Positions 1-6,775 of a stretch of 11,605 bases of DNA are shown in pieces. The position numbers were made by a program, and so were the translations under genes. The notes beneath the pieces were generated by a model, which saw only the letters and a program-made list of their open reading frames with translations, had not been told where the DNA came from and did not search any database. Each line of letters opens with the position of its first letter. Position 1 is the first letter of the stretch. The stretch covers positions 1 to 11,605 of the forward strand of contig JAFWLX010000230.1 in NCBI GenBank assembly GCA_017510875.1. The letters are read 5' to 3'. This DNA comes from Atopobiaceae bacterium. Its GTDB lineage: Bacteria > Actinomycetota > Coriobacteriia > Coriobacteriales > Atopobiaceae.

Positions 1-2699
1 CCCAGGCAGGGGAAGAGCGCGTGTCGTTGTACGAGTTTATGACCGAGGGCACAACTATCCTTGGCAACGACACGTTGTTGTCTCGCAGCGAATACGAGCT
101 AGAACCTGATCTTATGGCGGCAGCCGTCATAAGCGATCACATGACAGGCATGCTTGAGGCGGTACCGCAGACCTTTGTGACTGACGATGGCACTCCTTAC
201 ACCACCTACGTGTACGTACCGGTGGCTCAGGAGCGCTTTGAAACGCTCAAGCAGGCAGCGCTCGCCGTTGTGGATCAGACGGAGGGTGGCGAGACCAACC
301 TTTCGGCACTGCTTGCCCATGCGGCATCGGATGAGCTGGGCCTTTTGGCGGCGGAGGACTACGATGTCATTCCCGTCTTTGCAAGCGACGGTGAGCAACT
401 TGACAGTAAGATGGCATTCGTCAACTGGGACGGCCGCTACAGCTTTGAGCGTCCCTCTGCTGGCGTGAGTGGCTTGGGTCTTGAGTCTGGCGTGTGCCCC
501 ACCGCAGACATTGTCATTTCGCAGGACGTCTTTAGCGATCCGCGCACCAAGGTGGTAAGCGTCTTTGGTCGGCTCTGCGCGGTGCGCATTGCTACGGTCA
601 AGCTGAGCACAGGAGACGCGCGCACGCGTTTGGTGCTGCAAGAGATGCCGTCCAATGGCAAAGATGGTGTCCAAGTGCTGCTTGACTTCTACCTTACGGT
701 GGGACGCTATCCTCGCTACGAGTACTTCGATTACGACTTTGATGTTCTTCAGACAACTACGACCGACGAGTTGGGCAGCGAGCGATGCGAACTGCACCTG
801 ATGGTCATTTCGGGCAAGCGTGAAGACGATGACGAGACCGAGCTGGTTACCGCTGCTCAAGGCCATATCTTCAGTTACGTGCGCTACACCTTTACCAATC
901 CGAACGATATCAACCAGCGGACGGCAATTGCCGTGCAGGTAACACCCGACAAGATTCACGCAACCGACTGCCCCGAAGACTGGGACAGCCACCTGTACCT
1001 AAGCCCGCAGATCAAGCTCGTCGAGCAGGACGGTCAAAGGTCTTGCGTGATGTGCTTTGTGGACCGCGCAGGCAGCGAGGACGTAAATGCCCTGAACGAC
1101 CAGAGCTCCGACGAGACACGTGTGGGTGTAGGCATGTTCTTTGCCAAGGTGGTTGATGGTGGCAGCAAGGAGGCCGCACCGGTGTTGAGCGTCCCCGACC
1201 TAAGTGCCCTTCGCGACAAGCTGGGTACCATGGGCGATCTCGCGCTCACCAAGATGAGCCTCATGGGCGTTGCGAGTGGCTACAACACCATCAAGTTTGG
1301 TGGCGAGACTGCTCACTACCTGCTGCTGGGCGTAAATCCTGGGTTCAGTGCGACCATTACGGCACAGGCCGACACCTACGAAGAGAGTGCTCCGGGCATC
1401 AGCCAGATTTTGCGCGTGAGCGACGATGCATTGGCTGCGGTGCTCACTGATCCTGACGAAACCCAGCTTGACCTGCAGGAGGTTCTGGGACAGGACTATA
1501 TGCTTACCTGCGTCAACGGCCAGCTGCATCGTGTCACTTGGGGTGACGTTGACTCGGGCAGTCCGGTGCCGCTGCTGGAGGCGTGCGGGCCAGAGGGTGC
1601 GCAGATCCACTCGTTTGCGGTTGATCCCAGCGGCGATTTCATCTACTGGCCAGCCGCATACGACGGCGACGAACCCATCAAATTTGATGAGAACGGCAAT
1701 GCCAAGCCAAAGGATGAGCAGCATATTCATCGCATCATGGCCTGCCGCATGCGCGACGGCGTGTTCTCAAAGGCGTTCCCGCTTGCCGAGCAGGGTACGC
1801 ATACCATTGACACGCTGCGTGTGCTGGAGAGCAACTACGAGGGCATCTCGTTTGTGAGCAGCGAGGTTGTGGACGCCCATCAGGCACAAGGCAACGTATG
1901 GTTTACGCTCGTGCCACACCTGCGCTGTGCCACGGTGGCGTACCTGGCAGCCGAGATGGGCATCGTGCACGTGGGAGACGACGTGTCGTTTAGGATTGCA
2001 CTGCGCAACGATGGCAACACCTACCTCAAGAAGGCCACCATCAGGCTCAAGACGGGCTGGGAAGATGACGCCGAGGTGCTTGCAGAGCATGAGCTTGTGT
2101 TCTCAAAGGACAACATCTTGGTATCGCAGTGGAATCCGCAGGACGAGGACGGCAATCCTACTGGTTTGGAAAGCGACTACGCGCTGGCGCCAGGCGCTAC
2201 CTCGCTCTATCACATCCCGGGCTTTGTGGTGCCGGAGGGCGCACCGCACGATTACTACATCTGTGCGAGCATCGTGGAGGGGTCGCTTGACATGGCAGAG
2301 GGAACGGGACTGATGGCCTCTGCAGACGGGCTGAGTCAGGAGTTCTTGGGTCAGGGTCTCATGACCATTGCGACGGGCGAACGCGTTGTGGCGGGTGAGA
2401 CTGCGGCAACGGTTGAAGGTGGTTCCGAGGTGACCATCGATACCTCAAACCTGCATCCGTCAAACGTGGAGATTAGGGTTGGTGGCAGTGGCGGTTCCGG
2501 TGGCAGCGGCGGCTCCGGCGGTCGCAACGGCTCCAGTGGCACGGGTGGCTCCACAGGTCGCGCGAGGCTTCCGCAAACGGGCGACGACACTGCTGGCATG
2601 GGCGCTGCGGGTGCCGCGCTGGGCGCTGCGGGTGCTGCGATGTTGGCCTATTCCTATAGGCGCGAGAAGCTGGAGCACGAGGTACAGACAGAGGAGTAG
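1..2699 (+). CDS. LPXTG cell-wall-anchored surface protein, 5'-truncated by the window edge
   Basis: Surface protein covalently attached to peptidoglycan by a sortase. The frame is open from the first bases; an in-frame GTG at 21 exists, but no signal peptide follows it, so the real start must lie upstream. Residues below count from that GTG (892 aa). The C-terminus has the full sorting signal: LPQTG at 850-854, an Ala/Gly-rich hydrophobic stretch (about 858-877) and a charged tail (YRREKLEHE...). A Gly-Gly-Ser linker (821-834) and further Gly/Ser/Thr-rich sequence precede it, presumably spanning the wall. Residues about 650-755 (IALRNDGNTYL... GFVVPEG) resemble a CARDB-like Ig-fold domain. 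About 500-640 contain segments such as FAVDPSGDFIYW and HRIMACRMRDG that look like beta-propeller blades. The rest is acidic, beta-rich and not recognised. The stop lies 3 bp before the next possible start, suggesting an operon with the second surface gene. Anchor assignment is firm; the domain calls are tentative and the ligand is unknown. Confidence 0.9.
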   Translation, partial: QAGEERVSLYEFMTEGTTILGNDTLLSRSEYELEPDLMAAAVISDHMTGMLEAVPQTFVTDDGTPYTTYVYVPVAQERFETLKQAALAVVDQTEGGETNLSALLAHAASDELGLLAAEDYDVIPVFASDGEQLDSKMAFVNWDGRYSFERPSAGVSGLGLESGVCPTADIVISQDVFSDPRTKVVSVFGRLCAVRIATVKLSTGDARTRLVLQEMPSNGKDGVQVLLDFYLTVGRYPRYEYFDYDFDVLQTTTTDELGSERCELHLMVISGKREDDDETELVTAAQGHIFSYVRYTFTNPNDINQRTAIAVQVTPDKIHATDCPEDWDSHLYLSPQIKLVEQDGQRSCVMCFVDRAGSEDVNALNDQSSDETRVGVGMFFAKVVDGGSKEAAPVLSVPDLSALRDKLGTMGDLALTKMSLMGVASGYNTIKFGGETAHYLLLGVNPGFSATITAQADTYEESAPGISQILRVSDDALAAVLTDPDETQLDLQEVLGQDYMLTCVNGQLHRVTWGDVDSGSPVPLLEACGPEGAQIHSFAVDPSGDFIYWPAAYDGDEPIKFDENGNAKPKDEQHIHRIMACRMRDGVFSKAFPLAEQGTHTIDTLRVLESNYEGISFVSSEVVDAHQAQGNVWFTLVPHLRCATVAYLAAEMGIVHVGDDVSFRIALRNDGNTYLKKATIRLKTGWEDDAEVLAEHELVFSKDNILVSQWNPQDEDGNPTGLESDYALAPGATSLYHIPGFVVPEGAPHDYYICASIVEGSLDMAEGTGLMASADGLSQEFLGQGLMTIATGERVVAGETAATVEGGSEVTIDTSNLHPSNVEIRVGGSGGSGGSGGSGGRNGSSGTGGSTGRARLPQTGDDTAGMGAAGAALGAAGAAMLAYSYRREKLEHEVQTEE
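2481..2522 (+). repeat. Gly-Gly-Ser coding tandem repeat (wall-spanning linker)
   Basis: Four GGS triplets followed by GG (residues 821-834 of the first surface protein). The codons vary between copies (ggt/ggc, agt/tcc/agc), so this is not a simple identical-unit microsatellite. It lies just before the LPQTG motif and probably acts as a flexible linker through the peptidoglycan. Confidence 0.8.
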
Positions 2700-2705
2700 C
2701 CCGTG
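2691..2705 (+). promoter_or_regulatory. Ribosome binding site GAGGAG and GTG start candidate for the second surface gene
   Basis: GAGGAG (2691-2696) overlaps the last two codons of the upstream gene. It is followed six bases later by GTG at 2703. By sequence alone it is the best initiation site for the second surface gene and would couple its translation to the first. The history of the palindromic insertion (2729-2819) argues that a GTG at 2835 was the original start. Upstream of 2835 there is only a weak AGG at 2826-2828. Confidence 0.5.
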
Positions 2706-5700
2706 AAACGCATATGGCCTGAGACTAACGGGACAAAAGGGGGCAGCCCCTTACTGTTCCTTCCCACGGGTTACGACCTCATCCCATGGAACAGAAAGGG
2801 GCTGCCCCCTTTTGTCCCGCTAAATAGGCAGACTGTGCGGCGCGTATCGTGGCATCTGACAGGTGTAAGGCGTGCCAGGCAGGCATCATCCTGTCTGGTA
2901 AAGCTTGCCGCACTCATCGTGTTGGCCCTGTTCCTCTGCGTGCCGCATCCCGCGCAGGCACAGGACGAGGCTGTGGGAACGGATTGGCTAATCTCCATCA
3001 ACTCGTGGGAGGAACTCGTCGAGACAATCAATCGATTCAATATGAGCACCGATTCGCACACGCTCATCATTGAGCAGGACTTGCAACGTCAGCAGGGCTC
3101 TGCCGATTTGAATATTGCCTATCACAACGTCACGATCAACCTTAACGGTCATAGCATTGACGGGTGTTCGGATGCAGGCTCGGACTCCGGTCACCGCTTT
3201 ATAAGAGTTACCGTTGCAGGGAGCCTCACCATTACCGACAACAGCGAGCAGGGCAACGGCGTCATCAAGGGCTGGTCAGGAGAGCGGGGCGGCGCCTTCT
3301 TGGTGGAAGGCGGAGGTACCCTGCGCATTAATGGCGGTACCATCTCGGGCAATAGCGCCACGCAGGGTGGCGCCATCGCCATCGACAATGCGACCTGTAC
3401 GGTAGAGAGGGGAACCATCTCCGACAATAGCGCCGAGCAGGGTGGCGCCATCTTTGCTGAAGCTGAAGGTCAAGCTAAAAGTATCCTGCGCATAAGCAAC
3501 GGCATCATCTGCAACAACAGTGCCACGCAGGGCGGCGGCGTATATGTAGGGCATAGAGGGTACCTCTTCTTCGAGGACGGCACGATTGCATCGAACAACG
3601 CCGCTGAGAATGGCGGCAACCTTGCCGTGATGGATGGCGGCGAGGCGAGCATGGAAGACGGCGTGCTGAGCACGGGCTTGGCACAATACGGTGGTGGCGT
3701 GGCGGTCTGTGGTGGGACGTTTACGATGCAGGGTGGCATCGTCAGGGACAATACCGCCTCAAATGGCGGCGGCATCGTAGTCCTTGACGGGATCGCCTCG
3801 GTCAAGAACGCCTCTGCCTATGGCAACAGCTGCTCGATAGAGGGCGGCGGCGTGTATGTGGGAACTCAAGGTCGCTTTGAGGTCGCAGACGCGGTGAACA
3901 TCTCTCACAACGAGAAGCACTCCCATAATGCAAAGCGCAACGCTTCGCAGGATGTCTTTTTGGAGGTGGGCGCTGTCATCACGGCAGTCGACTCGCTCGA
4001 CTATTCCGAAACCATGTATGTGGATGTGCAGGACATGCCGCTGGAAAACGAGTCGCGCGCCATAGCGGTGCCCGGGACCTATGGCGATTTGGCATTTGCG
4101 TGTGAGAATCCCGATTACGAGCTGTATTACGAGAGCGACGAGGACGGGCAGCGCGTGGCGCTGCTCCGGTATATCCCCGAATACAACTACGAGCCGGTGA
4201 ACTCGTGGGCCGACTTGGCTCAGAAGCTGCGTTCGTTGAAGAAGAACGAGAAGGCTTCGTACAAGCTGGAGCGTGACCTTCTCTACGGGACGGGCCTGCC
4301 TGCCGAGTTTGCCACGCGACCCCTGGAGATCCGCAAGGGCGCTCAGGTCACTATTGACCTCAATGGCTATTACATCGATCGCGGGCTCTCGGGCCAGGGC
4401 ACACCTTCCCTGGAAGACTCCGAGCGCTGCGTGTATGTGTCAAAGGGCACACTTACCATTCGCGACAGCTGTGGTGGCGGCGCCCTGTATGGAGGCTGCT
4501 GCCGGTATGGTGGTGGCGTGTTTGTCGCCGACGGGACGCTGGCGCTCGAAAGCGGGTCCATCACCGGCAACAAGGCCGTCTATGGCGGGGGTGTATGCGT
4601 GGGCATGGGCACCTTCGAGCTCAGAGGTGGCAGCGTGACCGACAACATTGGCTTGGCACAGGCCCTTCCCTGTGGCGGCGGTGTGTACGTGGGAGATAAC
4701 AGCAGCTTGCCCCCCGTCAGCGAGGGTGACGAGGACGATGAAGACGAGGATCCAATAGAAACGGTTGCCCAGGGAACCATGACCATGACGGGTGGCAGCG
4801 TCGACCACAACAAGGCGGCAGGCTGGGGCGCCGGCGTGTGTGCGTCCAACGGCATCCTTACGGTCACCGATGGTGTCATCGAACACAATGTGCCCTTGGA
4901 GGGAGCCTCGCAGGGCGGCGGCGGCGTGTTTGCCGGCAGTGGGTCAACGGTTGACCTACGTGGTTGCAGCGTGAATGACAACGAGCTGGTCGGACCCGAA
5001 GGGGAGGCTGAGGGCGCCGGAGTCTCGGTGATGGGCAACTCAACGGTCGTCCTTGGGGATGCGACCATTACTCGCAACGTATGCAAACAGGGTGGGGGAG
5101 GCATTATGGTGGCCTCGTCCGACCTGACCATCGACGGCGCCCAGATTTGCAACAACAGGGCGGAGGGTTCTGGTGGTGGAATCATGGTGCGCTACGCTGC
5201 CACCTGCTCGTTCCAATCAGGGTCCATCAACGATAACTACACCAACGTCCATGGCGGTGGCGTGCAGGTAGCAGAAGGCGGCTTCTTTGCAATGAACGAA
5301 GGCGCGGTAACAGGCAACTATGCCGGGGTAACGCAAAGCTCCAACGAGCAATCAGATGCAGATGCCCCAGCCCTCGCGCAGGCGGTCGACGATGAGGAGG
5401 GAGGCCTTGGCGCGTATTGGAGCAAAGGCGGTGGCTTCAATGTGGATGGTACGCTCTTTGTAAGGGGAGGTACCATTACCGGCAATGCGGCCGCGGAGTA
5501 TGGCAATGGCATTTGCCTTAACAAGCATATGTATAACAGCGCGCGCCTGTCACTGTCCGGCTCGCCCCTGCTGGCAAACAATTATGCCCCATGGAATAGC
5601 CGGGCCCGGGATGAGATGAGATACGAGGACATCTTTATCTACGCAGAATCCTATGGCAAAGGTGACGAGCATCAGATTGTAGAAGTGGCCGATAGCTTTA

Positions 5701-6521
5701 CGCCTCCTCAGCCTGTGTGCATTTCAAAGAACGAAGGCTTGCTAACAGATCCGCTGACCTTTACGCCGCTCGTAGGCGATGGTGACTATGAGATTGGAGC
5801 CTTTGTCACCTCGCAAGTGTATCGTGACTGGTACAAACCCGGGTATCCACCGGAAAATTACGTACTCGTAAAAAAAGACAATGGGATCTTGTACGCCTAC
5901 GTGCATACGCACGACTGGATAGTGGGAGATTCCCAAGAGTACGATAAGTATCTTGAGATCAACTGCAGGGACAAAGAGTGTCCTTTTGCCACGCAGCCGG
6001 TAGTCCTCGAAATGAAGGTGGACTATCTGGATGCGGCGGAAGGTGAGGCTAGGGCTATTGCGCACATAGAGCGTTCTAACATGTCCCCCGATCTGGATAT
6101 CGAAGAATCGTCCATAGCCTACTACAAGGATGATGATGGGTCCTCCGAGAGGGTGCTTCTCGATGGGCCACCCAGCGAGCCAGGCTCGTACTATGCGGTA
6201 TCGCATATCACCATTGCAGGGACCATACATAAAGACCTATCTGTCATCTTCTGGCTGGCGTCAACTGATAACTCTAAGTTTGGTGAAGAAGAAGATCAGA
6301 ACGCTGGACGTCAGCCGCAGCCCAACACGCCTTCGTACACACAAGGCGGTTCATCTGGACAGGCGTCAGGACAGGAATCGCAGGGACAAAAACGCACGTC
6401 AGCTGCCAAGCTGCCACAGACCTCGGATGTGCCGCCAAAGCACGCCGGAGCATTGGCGTTGGCTGGCGCAGCTGCCCTGCTGGGTGCGCTGGCAACGAGG
6501 CGCAGGAAGAGCGCTGCATAG
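2703..6521 (+). CDS. Sortase-anchored surface protein with two beta-helix repeat modules (LPQTS anchor)
   Basis: Secreted wall-anchored protein, probably an adhesin; 1272 aa from GTG 2703. A Sec signal lies at residues about 45-86 (Arg-rich n-region, h-region LAALIVLALFLCV, likely cleavage after AQA-86). The first 44 residues mostly translate the palindromic element, so GTG 2835 is probably the functional start; the coordinates here give the whole open frame. Two related modules follow. Each starts with NSW (100-102 and 500-502), has a beta-strand segment ending in LNG (147-149 and 553-555), and runs into many GGG(V/I)xV repeats with GxIxxN turns. These are typical of right-handed beta-helix surface proteins. 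A run of acidic residues (676-683) interrupts the second array. After the helices comes an HTHDW...CRDKEC segment (H1068, H1070, C1088, C1093), then a Ser/Gln/Gly-rich linker. The C-terminus is LPQTS (1237-1241), an Ala/Leu hydrophobic stretch and RRRK. No catalytic residues can be named, so adhesion is inference; a polysaccharide-degrading enzyme is less likely. Confidence 0.9.
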   Translation: MKRIWPETNGTKGGSPLLFLPTGYDLIPWNRKGLPPFVPLNRQTVRRVSWHLTGVRRARQASSCLVKLAALIVLALFLCVPHPAQAQDEAVGTDWLISINSWEELVETINRFNMSTDSHTLIIEQDLQRQQGSADLNIAYHNVTINLNGHSIDGCSDAGSDSGHRFIRVTVAGSLTITDNSEQGNGVIKGWSGERGGAFLVEGGGTLRINGGTISGNSATQGGAIAIDNATCTVERGTISDNSAEQGGAIFAEAEGQAKSILRISNGIICNNSATQGGGVYVGHRGYLFFEDGTIASNNAAENGGNLAVMDGGEASMEDGVLSTGLAQYGGGVAVCGGTFTMQGGIVRDNTASNGGGIVVLDGIASVKNASAYGNSCSIEGGGVYVGTQGRFEVADAVNISHNEKHSHNAKRNASQDVFLEVGAVITAVDSLDYSETMYVDVQDMPLENESRAIAVPGTYGDLAFACENPDYELYYESDEDGQRVALLRYIPEYNYEPVNSWADLAQKLRSLKKNEKASYKLERDLLYGTGLPAEFATRPLEIRKGAQVTIDLNGYYIDRGLSGQGTPSLEDSERCVYVSKGTLTIRDSCGGGALYGGCCRYGGGVFVADGTLALESGSITGNKAVYGGGVCVGMGTFELRGGSVTDNIGLAQALPCGGGVYVGDNSSLPPVSEGDEDDEDEDPIETVAQGTMTMTGGSVDHNKAAGWGAGVCASNGILTVTDGVIEHNVPLEGASQGGGGVFAGSGSTVDLRGCSVNDNELVGPEGEAEGAGVSVMGNSTVVLGDATITRNVCKQGGGGIMVASSDLTIDGAQICNNRAEGSGGGIMVRYAATCSFQSGSINDNYTNVHGGGVQVAEGGFFAMNEGAVTGNYAGVTQSSNEQSDADAPALAQAVDDEEGGLGAYWSKGGGFNVDGTLFVRGGTITGNAAAEYGNGICLNKHMYNSARLSLSGSPLLANNYAPWNSRARDEMRYEDIFIYAESYGKGDEHQIVEVADSFTPPQPVCISKNEGLLTDPLTFTPLVGDGDYEIGAFVTSQVYRDWYKPGYPPENYVLVKKDNGILYAYVHTHDWIVGDSQEYDKYLEINCRDKECPFATQPVVLEMKVDYLDAAEGEARAIAHIERSNMSPDLDIEESSIAYYKDDDGSSERVLLDGPPSEPGSYYAVSHITIAGTIHKDLSVIFWLASTDNSKFGEEEDQNAGRQPQPNTPSYTQGGSSGQASGQESQGQKRTSAAKLPQTSDVPPKHAGALALAGAAALLGALATRRRKSAA
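2725..2823. mobile_element. MITE/REP-like palindromic element with 4-bp direct repeats
   Basis: The arms at 2729-2760 and 2788-2819 are inverted repeats of 32 bp with one mismatch (A2753 against A2795), around a 27-nt centre. The outer ends read cgggacaaaaggggg and its complement. CTAA directly abuts both ends (2725-2728 and 2820-2823), as expected of a target-site duplication. The element is 91 bp without the direct repeats and is too short to encode a transposase, so it would have been moved in trans. In RNA it would form a very stable hairpin. It has no T-tract after the stem and does not look like an intrinsic terminator. Interspersed palindromes with gggacaaa-type ends occur in other bacterial genomes to my recollection; I could not search for copies. 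The position at the junction of the two surface genes means it may affect expression of the second. Confidence 0.75.
3192..3911 (+). repeat. Beta-helix repeat array 1 (within second surface protein)
   Basis: Residues about 164-403 (counted from GTG 2703) hold eight copies of a degenerate motif centred on GGA/GGG followed by (I/V/F)xV. Examples are ERGGAFLV, TQGGAIAI, EQGGAIFA, TQGGGVYV, QYGGGVAV and IEGGGVYV, alternating with GTISGNSA-like turns. The DNA copies are diverged, so this is an old protein repeat and not a recent DNA tandem repeat. The pattern fits the coils of a right-handed beta-helix. Confidence 0.8.
4428..5582 (+). repeat. Beta-helix repeat array 2 (within second surface protein)
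   Basis: Residues about 576-960 hold about eleven copies of the same kind of motif as array 1, for example RYGGGVFV, VYGGGVCV, PCGGGVYV, KQGGGGIMV, GSGGGIMV and VHGGGVQV. The coils are less regular than in array 1. Two insertions break the spacing: an acidic stretch at 676-683 and a Gln/Asp/Ala-rich stretch at about 879-895. Both are probably loops projecting from the helix. Confidence 0.8.
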
Positions 6522-6555
6522 TTCCAAGGCACAGCATTTTCTCGGCGAACGGGAC

Positions 6556-6584
6556 TTTACGTTGGGGCCTTCTTGGGATATGAT
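6556..6584 (+). promoter_or_regulatory. Distal promoter candidate upstream of rpoB
   Basis: TTTACG (6556-6561), a 17-bp spacer, then TATGAT (6579-6584). The -10 hexamer differs from TATAAT at one position and the -35 matches TTGACA at four of six. Transcription would begin near 6591, leaving a leader of about 180 nt before rpoB. Prediction by consensus only. Confidence 0.4.
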
Positions 6585-6690
6585 ATTCAATCCGTCACAA
6601 CTGCTTCACAATTCAATTCTGCGTTTCTGCAGGTAAAACGAATGAGCGGGCTATATAAACGAAAAGCCATGCGATGTCAAGACTTTTTTG

Positions 6691-6719
6691 TTGACCAAAA
6701 TTCACAGGTCCGTTACTTT
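6691..6719 (+). promoter_or_regulatory. Proximal promoter candidate for rpoBC
   Basis: TTGACC (6691-6696), a spacer of exactly 17 bp, then TACTTT (6714-6719). The -35 hexamer matches the housekeeping sigma consensus at five of six positions and an AT-rich tract lies just upstream. Transcription would begin near 6726, giving a leader of about 47 nt that ends with a strong Shine-Dalgarno. It is the better placed of the two candidates and probably the main promoter for the polymerase operon. Confidence 0.6.
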
Positions 6720-6755
6720 ATTAGATTGCGACAACTGCCGCTCTTTCGTCTTACC

Positions 6756-6775
6756 TAAGGAGGAAACGCCCGGTG
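6756..6775 (+). promoter_or_regulatory. Ribosome binding site deciding the GTG start of rpoB
   Basis: TAAGGAGG (6756-6763) is a near-perfect complement of the 3' end of 16S rRNA. It lies nine bases before GTG at 6773. The next in-frame ATG, at 6785, is 21 bases away and too far, so GTG 6773 is chosen. Confidence 0.85.

Larger units (their letters stand above)
6522..6772 (+). other. Intergenic region upstream of rpoB
   Basis: This 251-bp stretch is clearly more AT-rich than the genes on both sides and I see no credible gene in it. It holds two sigma-70-like promoter candidates and the rpoB ribosome binding site, listed separately. No convincing intrinsic terminator closes the surface-protein operon: the only T-run (6684-6689) is preceded by a very short A/T stem. 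Some read-through into rpoB is therefore possible. I see no L10-type ribosomal protein leader. Confidence 0.7.

Noticed and set aside
2729..2819. Palindrome as an intrinsic terminator between the two surface genes
   Set aside because: The stem is long enough, but no T-tract follows it (the sequence after the stem is gctaaatagg), the loop is 27 nt, and the flanking CTAA repeats fit an insertion better. Partial termination cannot be excluded.
3192..5582. DNA tandem repeats or a CRISPR-like array from the recurring ggcggcgtgt-type words
   Set aside because: The recurring words code for the GGG(V/I)xV coils; unit spacing and sequence vary and the frame is preserved throughout, so it is a protein repeat.
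6382..6391. Second copy of the palindromic element (gggacaaaa in the second surface gene)
   Set aside because: Only the nine-base end matches; there is no inverted partner nearby, so it is a chance match within the Ser/Gln-rich linker.
6661..6690. Terminator ending at the T-run before the proximal promoter
   Set aside because: Only an AAAAG/CTTTT pairing of five A/T-rich pairs with a 16-nt loop could form; too weak to call. The T-run is better read as the AT-rich tract upstream of the -35 hexamer.
6573..6758. Possible 61-codon gene in the region upstream of rpoB
   Set aside because: Starts with TTG without a ribosome binding site, has no recognisable features and overlaps both promoter candidates.
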